Below are positions 1-4,312 of a stretch of 9,918 nucleotides of DNA, piece after piece. The DNA lies in assembly GCF_938045205.1 (NCBI RefSeq), contig NZ_CALIMY010000114.1:1-9918 (forward strand), given 5' to 3'. A program made the translations under genes and the position numbers. Below the pieces are notes generated by a model. That model worked only from the letters and a program-made list of their open reading frames with translations, did not search any database and was not told where the DNA came from. The DNA is from an uncultured Campylobacter sp. Lineage in GTDB: Bacteria; Campylobacterota; Campylobacteria; Campylobacterales; Campylobacteraceae. The stretch's first letter is position 1, and each line of letters opens with the position of its first letter.

Positions 1-55
1 GCTAAATTCCGCGCCGTAAAATTTTAAAATCTAAATTTATACCTTGCTTGCAGCG

Positions 56-148
56 CCGTCCGTAAAATTTTAAAGTTGAGATTCTGCGAGTCCTGAATTT
101 AGAGCTAAGCCTTAAAATTTCATAGCGATAGAATTTCAAGTAAAGCTC
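56..148 (+). repeat. AT-rich dispersed repeat, copy A
   Basis: This stretch aligns by eye with 1515-1604 in the same orientation. About four in five positions match, with a single 1-nt gap. The best shared block is TTAAAATTTCATAGC followed by a variant of TAGAATTTCAAGTAAA. The two copies lie on either side of the Sel1-like gene, about 1.46 kb apart. It may be a species-specific intergenic repeat; its function is unknown. Confidence 0.6.
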
Positions 149-304
149 CGCCGCTAAATTTAACTAATCGCATGCATGGGCTATCTACGCCTTGCCGAAT
201 TTCGCACGTCGTAAAATCTCGGCGAAATTGCGCGCGCTACAAAAGCTCACAAACCCGTCGCGGTAGTATCGCAGAAGCCGCCGCAAAATTAATACCACGC
301 GACA

Positions 305-445
305 AGCAGGGCAAACAGGCGGTGCAAGGCGCGAGCAGTGCAAAACAAACAGCGTACGGCAAACAGCACAAAACAGAAACTCGCGACGGACAGCGCACGG
401 CGAGCAGTGAAAAACAGATGGCGTGCACGGCAGGCAGTGCAAATC
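305..445. repeat. Degenerate tandem repeat, about 41-bp period
   Basis: The clearest units are 345-376 and 386-417 (plus strand). They match at 24 of 32 positions and their starts are 41 bases apart; the shared core is CAGCGYACGGC. A related block, GCGAGCAGTG followed by A-rich sequence and CAG, occurs at 331 and again at 400. Weaker traces extend to both sides. Read on the minus strand, it gives recurring Cys-rich words. It may be a decayed minisatellite or the remnant of a repetitive gene. Confidence 0.5.
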
Positions 446-473
446 GGCAAATGTGCGCCGGGCTACCAAGCGC

Positions 474-1256
474 CTACTTCTTTAAAATTTGGTTTTTCAT
501 GAATTCGTAGAGCTGGCAGGATTTTTTATTGCCCGCGTCGCAGCCCTTTTTGACCCATCCAAGCCCCTTGGAAAATCCGCGCAGATCCCCCTTGCTCACA
601 TACAAATAGCCTAAATTATTGCAGGCATCGCCGAAGCCCAGCTCGCAGGATTTGGTGTAAAGCTTCTCCGCCTTGTCGCGATCCTGCGGCGCGCCGAGGC
701 CCTTATCATACGCAACGCCGGCGTTATAGCAGCTGTCCGCTAGCCCGCCGTCACAGCCTCGCTCGAAAAAGCTCACCGCCTTTGCCGGATCCGCCGCAAG
801 CCCGAAACCGCCCGTGTAATAGACCACGCCCGCATTGTGGCAACTCTTGGCATAGCCCAAATCGCAGGCCTTAACGTAACGCTGCGCGGCGGCAACGAAG
901 TCCCTGCTTAGGCGCCCTCGCTGATACAGGTTGCCTAGCTTGTGGCAGGCTATGGCGACGTTTTTATCGCACGCTGCGGCATAAAATACGCCCGCTTGCG
1001 TCGCATTGCCCTCGCCGTCGTATAGAGCTCCCAAATCAAAGCAGCTATCTTTCTCGCCCGCCTCGCAAGCCTTGGCAAAAGCGAGCCTGGCGCCATCGTA
1101 ATCTCCGCGGGAAAGCTTGTCGCGCCCCAGCTGCGCACAGCTTACGCCATCGCCGCGGTAGCATTTGAACGACAAAACGGGTGACGGCAAAAAAAGTACC
1201 ATAACCAAGATGCAAACGGCAATCGAAAGCGCCGCTATGTCGATGATCTTTCTCAT
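474..1256 (-). CDS. Exported Sel1-like repeat protein, Hcp (cysteine-rich) type
   Basis: This 260-residue protein has a hydrophobic N-terminal segment (about residues 5-24, after MRK), read as a signal peptide or membrane anchor. Seven cysteine pairs follow, each spaced C-x7-C: 32/40, 64/72, 96/104, 131/139, 168/176, 204/212 and 239/247. They sit in units with the typical A-x-x-x-x-x-x-C-D/E-x-G-x-x-x-x-C-x-N/K-L/A-G pattern. This is the signature of Sel1-like repeats of the Helicobacter cysteine-rich protein (Hcp) family, in which paired cysteines of each alpha/alpha hairpin form a disulfide. That implies a periplasmic or secreted location. Cys15 lies in the hydrophobic core without a lipobox, so a lipoprotein is unlikely. 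The ATG has a good Shine-Dalgarno (AAAAAGGAT, about 6 nt upstream). The gene stands alone, more than 400 bases from argS, and is GC-rich. Family assignment is strong; the binding partner or role cannot be told from sequence. Confidence 0.88.
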   Translation of the reverse strand: MRKIIDIAALSIAVCILVMVLFLPSPVLSFKCYRGDGVSCAQLGRDKLSRGDYDGARLAFAKACEAGEKDSCFDLGALYDGEGNATQAGVFYAAACDKNVAIACHKLGNLYQRGRLSRDFVAAAQRYVKACDLGYAKSCHNAGVVYYTGGFGLAADPAKAVSFFERGCDGGLADSCYNAGVAYDKGLGAPQDRDKAEKLYTKSCELGFGDACNNLGYLYVSKGDLRGFSKGLGWVKKGCDAGNKKSCQLYEFMKNQILKK

Positions 1257-1490
1257 ATCTATCCTTTTTGCGGCGATGCGCCGCGGGGCTCAAGGAGTAC
1301 TCTTGCAGGCAAATCCCGCCAAGGAGAATTTTACGAATTAAATTTCGTCGTATGAAAATCTAATCTGCACAAAAATTTTAGTACCTTAAGCCTTGTTTTA
1401 AAATTTTACTTAAAACTTCCACGCCGCAAAATTTTAAAATTTCAAAATTCCGCAAGCAGTAAATTTGCAGCCGAATTTAAATTTTACGAA

Positions 1491-1517
1491 CGGTGCAGTA
1501 GCAATACTGCGAAACCG
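1491..1517. other. Hairpin with GCAA tetraloop
   Basis: GCAGTA (1495-1500), GCAA (1501-1504) and TACTGC (1505-1510) form a perfect 6-bp stem closed by a GNRA tetraloop when read on the plus strand. CGGT (1491-1494) can extend it by pairing with ACCG (1514-1517) across a 3-nt bulge. On the minus strand, the direction in which the neighbouring genes run, the loop would be TTGC. No T-tract follows, so this is not a classical terminator. Confidence 0.4.
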
Positions 1518-1604
1518 CCCGCAAAATTCTAAAATCGAAATTTTACGAGCCGTAAATTTAGAACTAGCTTTAAAATTTCATAGCTATAAATTTTAAGTAA
1601 AATT
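1515..1604 (+). repeat. AT-rich dispersed repeat, copy B
   Basis: Same-orientation partner of 56-148, sharing TTAAAATTTCATAGC and its AT-rich flanks. Its right end contains TTTTAAGTAAAATTT (1591-1605), whose exact reverse complement is at 1401-1415. The family is therefore present in both orientations within this gap. Confidence 0.6.
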
Positions 1605-1659
1605 TCGCTTTGTATTTAAATCATAAAATTTCGTTCGTGAGATTTAGGCTATCGGCGCG

Positions 1660-1682
1660 AATGTAGCCTGTGCGGCTACATT
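1660..1682 (-). terminator. Hairpin at the argS stop codon, possible transcript end
   Basis: TGTAGCC (1662-1668) and GGCTACA (1674-1680) form a perfect 7-bp stem around a 5-nt loop. Two more A-T pairs extend it to 9 bp. The argS stop codon (1676-1678) lies inside the structure. On the argS strand only a short TT follows the stem, so it lacks the U-tract of a standard intrinsic terminator. On the plus strand TTTTCTCTTT follows, so it is a better terminator for transcription entering argS antisense. It may act as a 3' stabilising hairpin or a weak bidirectional terminator. Confidence 0.4.
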
Positions 1683-3472
1683 TTCTCTTTCGCGTTTAGG
1701 CCCATCAGGGCAAACGCCGTGCGGATACTAAGCGCCACGAGCGCAAACAGCTTGAGCTTCGCGTCCTCATTCTCGCTGCCTACGACGCGGCTTTCGTTGT
1801 AGTATTTGTGAAAGTCTGCCGCGAGTGCCTTTAGGAAATCGGGCAGCTTCTGTAAGCCGCGCGAATTAAAGGCGTCGTTTAAAATTTCATTTAAACCAAG
1901 CGCCGCAAAAGCTAGGCCTAGCCCGGCTTCATCCAGCGTGCCGAAGTCCGCGCCTAGGACATCCGTCTCGCGCTTGCCCGCTTTGGTAAAAATTTGATTG
2001 ACCCGCGCGTGGGCGTAGTTGATGTAGAAGATCGGATTGCTGCTGTCCTCGCGCGCGAGCTCGTCCACGTCGAACTCAAGCGGCGTCTCACCCTTTTTGC
2101 TGATAAAGATAAATCGCATCGCGTCCCTGCCGATCGCAGCGAGCACGTCGCTCATCAAAATCGCGTTGCCCGCGCGCTTGCTCATCTTGTAGGTCTGCCC
2201 GTCTTTGAGCAAATTTACCATCTGCATTAGGATGATCTCGAGCCTGCTTTCGTCGTAGCCCAGAAAATGCACGGCAGCCTTTAATCGCGCGATATAGCCG
2301 TGATGATCGGCGCCCCAGATGTTGATGCAGCGCTCATATCCGCGCCCAAATTTGTTGTTGTGATAGACGATGTCGCCCGCAAGATAGGTCGGGCGCGCAT
2401 CCTCGCGGATGACGACGCGATCTTTTTCGTCGCCGAGCTGCGATGAGCGGATCCAAATTTTACCCTCCGCCTCATACATCTTGCCGCTGCGCTCAAGCTT
2501 CTTAATCGTAGGCTCAAGCTCGCCGTAGAGGCTCTTTTCGCTAGCCCAGTTTTGGATGTGAATGCCCGCATCTGCGAGATCTTTTTGGATAATCTTTAGC
2601 ACTTCGTCCTTAGCAAACTCCGCAAGCTGCAAGATCCGCGATTCGTCGCGGAAAATTTCATCGCCGAATTGGGCGCGCGCAAGAGGGATGATCTCGTCTA
2701 TATACTCGCCGCGGTAGTATTTCTCGGGATAGTTCACGTCCTCGCCCGCGAGTTCGCGCTCACGAAGCGCGATCGAAGTGCCCAAAAGCTCGATCTGATT
2801 GCCCGCGTCGTTGATGTAGTACTCGGTATCGACGCGGTGCCCCAGATAGCGCCCGATGCGCGCGAACGTATCGCCGTAAACGGCGCCGCGCACGTGCCCG
2901 ATATGAAGCGGACCGGTCGGATTGGCGCTGATGTATTCAAGCAAAATTTTTTGCGGCGCAGCGGCGGAATTCCGCGCCTCATCGCAATTTGATGCTACGA
3001 CGGAATTTGACGCCTCTTCGGAATTCTGCAAAATAAAATTTTGCCTAGTGGCGGAATTTTGCGATTTGGCGGCGTCATTGCCGTTCGCAGCCAAATTCGT
3101 AGCGGAGCCTTTGCTAGCAGGCTCGCTCGCGCAAATCCTTTCCGAAGCCGGTAAAATTCCACGTCCAAGCTCGGCGTCGTTTTTCGCAAAATCGCCGCCC
3201 AATCTAAGAGCATTTTCAGCAAGCGCACCCAACACGGCGGGCTTTAGGTGAAAATTTAGATAGCCGTTCACCGCCGTGGTGCTTAGAATTTCGCTATCTT
3301 TAAATTTAGCCGCAAGCTCCTCGGCAATGAGCTTAGGCGCCTTTCGCAGCTCCTTAGCCAGCGCAAAAGCCTCGGGCGAGGCATAATGGGCCAAGCTTTT
3401 ATCTTTGGGCTTTTCTAAAACGACTTCGCGAGATAAAATTTTAAAAATTTCGTTTAAGACTAAATTTTTCAA
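1676..3472 (-). CDS. argS: Arginyl-tRNA synthetase with an in-frame low-complexity insertion
   Basis: Charges tRNA(Arg) with arginine in the cytoplasm (class I synthetase). Residues 1-97 form the ArgRS N-terminal tRNA-contact domain. The catalytic Rossmann fold carries HIGH at 190-193 (in SANPTGPLHIGH) and KMSK at 429-432 (KMSKRAGN). The all-helical DALR anticodon-binding domain runs from about 475 to 598. At 598 residues it is some 65-70 longer than the Campylobacter enzyme as I recall it. The excess is a Ser/Asn/Ala-rich stretch at about 98-174, between the N-terminal and catalytic domains, with a hexapeptide periodicity. Both flanking domains look intact, so the enzyme is probably functional. 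The start is TTG: no ATG or GTG precedes it in frame before a stop, and MKNLVLNEIF matches the family N terminus. AAGGA lies only 1 nt upstream and GAAGG 10 nt upstream, and the tatA stop is 5 nt away, so translational coupling is likely. Confidence 0.97.
   Translation of the reverse strand: MKNLVLNEIFKILSREVVLEKPKDKSLAHYASPEAFALAKELRKAPKLIAEELAAKFKDSEILSTTAVNGYLNFHLKPAVLGALAENALRLGGDFAKNDAELGRGILPASERICASEPASKGSATNLAANGNDAAKSQNSATRQNFILQNSEEASNSVVASNCDEARNSAAAPQKILLEYISANPTGPLHIGHVRGAVYGDTFARIGRYLGHRVDTEYYINDAGNQIELLGTSIALRERELAGEDVNYPEKYYRGEYIDEIIPLARAQFGDEIFRDESRILQLAEFAKDEVLKIIQKDLADAGIHIQNWASEKSLYGELEPTIKKLERSGKMYEAEGKIWIRSSQLGDEKDRVVIREDARPTYLAGDIVYHNNKFGRGYERCINIWGADHHGYIARLKAAVHFLGYDESRLEIILMQMVNLLKDGQTYKMSKRAGNAILMSDVLAAIGRDAMRFIFISKKGETPLEFDVDELAREDSSNPIFYINYAHARVNQIFTKAGKRETDVLGADFGTLDEAGLGLAFAALGLNEILNDAFNSRGLQKLPDFLKALAADFHKYYNESRVVGSENEDAKLKLFALVALSIRTAFALMGLNAKEKM
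2968..3072. repeat. 18-bp AATTY-phased repeat inside argS
   Basis: On the plus strand, units begin with AATT at 2968, 2986, 3004, 3022, 3037 and 3055. The spacing is 18 bases except for one of 15, and most units end in CGG or CGC. On the coding strand this gives a roughly six-residue period ending in Asn-Ser or a variant: residues 139-140, 145-146, 150-151, 156-157, 162-163 and 168-169 (for example EEASNS, VVASNC, DEARNS). All spacings are multiples of three, which keeps the frame open. Confidence 0.75.
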
Positions 3473-3477
3473 ATCCT

Positions 3478-3687
3478 TTACGCCTTCTTATTATCGCTAA
3501 TTTCGGCGTCTTTGATCTCTTCCTCGGCCTTTTTCTCGACCTTTTCAGGCGTGTCGTCCTCCATCTCTTTTTTGAAGGTCTTAATGCCCTTGCCTACACC
3601 CTTTGCGAGCTCCGGGATCTTTTTAGCTCCGAAAAGCAACACGATGATCACTAAGATAATTAGCAGTTGTTGAACGCTTACGCCCAT
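3478..3687 (-). CDS. tatA: Sec-independent protein translocase subunit TatA
   Basis: Small inner-membrane subunit of the twin-arginine translocase, which exports folded proteins; TatA oligomers form the passage recruited by TatBC. The 69-residue product has one N-terminal membrane helix (about 6-19). The family hinge follows in FGAKKIPELAKG (19-30), then an amphipathic helix to about 41 (GVGKGIKTFKKEM) and a highly charged Lys/Glu/Asp tail. This is the TatA/E layout; TatB is usually longer with a different hinge context. The ATG has a strong Shine-Dalgarno (AAAGGAG, about 6 nt upstream) that lies in the 10-nt gap and overlaps the gmk stop codon. No tatC is in the window. The gmk-tatA-argS order is the one known in Campylobacter and Helicobacter. 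Confidence 0.95.
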   Translation of the reverse strand: MGVSVQQLLIILVIIVLLFGAKKIPELAKGVGKGIKTFKKEMEDDTPEKVEKKAEEEIKDAEISDNKKA

Positions 3688-3697
3688 TTTTTCTCCT

Positions 3698-4312
3698 TTA
3701 AATTTTCCAAATTTCGATTAGCTTGCCTATGTCGCGGCTTGCCGTTTCTAGTTTAATAGTTTTGTAGATTGATCTTAAATTTTCATACGCCGCTTCCAGG
3801 CGGTCGTTTATTATGAAATAATCATACTCACCTAGGCGCTCCATCTCCTCTTGCGCGTTTTGCAGGCGTAAAGCAATATCGGCGGGATCATTATCGCCAC
3901 GAGCACGCAACCTATCCCTAAGCTCCGACAAGCTCGGCGTAGTAATAAATACGCTAGTAAGCTCGCTTTTAGGCACTTTGCTACGCACGATCTCATATCC
4001 TTGCACATCGATATCAAAAATCACGATCTTACCCCGCTCAAGCTCGCTCGTAGCGGCCTTTAGCGAAGTACCGTAGTATTTGCCATGAACTAACGCCCAC
4101 TCTAAAAACTCTCCGCGATCGATGCCTGCGCGAAACTCGCTCTCGCTTATGAAATGATAATTGACGCCGTCCGCTTCGCCCGCACGCATTTCGCGCGTCG
4201 TAGAGGAGATCGAGAAGTATATCTGCCCGCCGAATTCTGCGATAAGACGCTTTATGAGCGTGCTTTTGCCGCTACCGCTTGGACCGGAAACGAGCAAAAT
4301 TTTGCCCCGCAC
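3698..4312 (-). CDS. gmk: Guanylate kinase
   Basis: Phosphorylates GMP to GDP with ATP, an essential step of guanine nucleotide synthesis in the cytoplasm. The 204-residue protein has the usual family length. It shows a P-loop at 10-18 (GPSGSGKST), the GMP-binding segment SISSTTREMRAGEADG (34-49) followed by NYHF, and the FLEWALVHGKYYGTS block. IVIFDIDVQG provides the Walker B strand, and a lid-type arginine run (RDRLRARG) lies in the second half. The start is GTG, overlapping the upstream stop by one base (TAGTG), with GGAG about 8 nt before it; this strongly suggests translational coupling to the acidic protein. Residues just before the P-loop (MRGKILLVSG) fit the family N terminus, so no upstream start is needed. 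Confidence 0.97.
   Translation of the reverse strand: MRGKILLVSGPSGSGKSTLIKRLIAEFGGQIYFSISSTTREMRAGEADGVNYHFISESEFRAGIDRGEFLEWALVHGKYYGTSLKAATSELERGKIVIFDIDVQGYEIVRSKVPKSELTSVFITTPSLSELRDRLRARGDNDPADIALRLQNAQEEMERLGEYDYFIINDRLEAAYENLRSIYKTIKLETASRDIGKLIEIWKI

Larger units (their letters stand above)
1..473. other. Non-coding gap with AT-rich repeats and a degenerate tandem repeat
   Basis: No gene here is convincing. The first 170 bases are AT-rich and built from CCGTAAAATTTTAAA-like strings separated by short GC-rich pieces (near 14-31 and 56-75); they resemble the gap at 1320-1640. The stretch from about 300 to 450 is instead a purine-skewed, GC-rich degenerate repeat. A minus-strand reading frame (469 down to 185, TTG start) crosses it and would encode a Cys-rich peptide with several CxxC pairs. 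Its start has no clear Shine-Dalgarno and its Cys pattern follows directly from the DNA repeat, so I do not call it a gene. I see no tRNA, classical terminator or promoter that I could defend. Confidence 0.6.
1257..1675. other. AT-rich gap between argS and the Sel1-like gene
   Basis: I find no reading frame worth calling. The gap is dense in AAATTT and AAAATTTT strings. It holds repeat copy B (1515-1604), a GNRA-capped hairpin (1491-1517), a perfect 15-bp inverted pair (1401-1415 against 1591-1605), and the argS-proximal hairpin at its right edge. The Sel1-like gene should have a promoter here, on the minus strand. Many TAAAAT-like words could serve as a -10 box, so I do not choose one. Confidence 0.6.

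Noticed and set aside
305..445. Possible CRISPR array
   Set aside because: Units are too degenerate, there are no unique spacers of even length between identical repeats, and no cas gene is present.
185..469. Minus-strand Cys-rich frame after the Sel1-like gene
   Set aside because: TTG start without a convincing ribosome binding site, and composition dictated by the DNA repeat. It is kept as an observation, not as a gene.
1257..1675. Possible insertion-sequence remnant
   Set aside because: No transposase frame or fragment, no terminal inverted repeats bounding it, and no target-site duplication seen; it is only AT-rich repeats.
2922..3251. Plus-strand open frame over the argS insertion, with repeated Glu-Phe/Asp-Phe words
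   Set aside because: It is the antisense reading of the 18-bp repeat inside argS. There is no Shine-Dalgarno, and the repeats explain the pattern.
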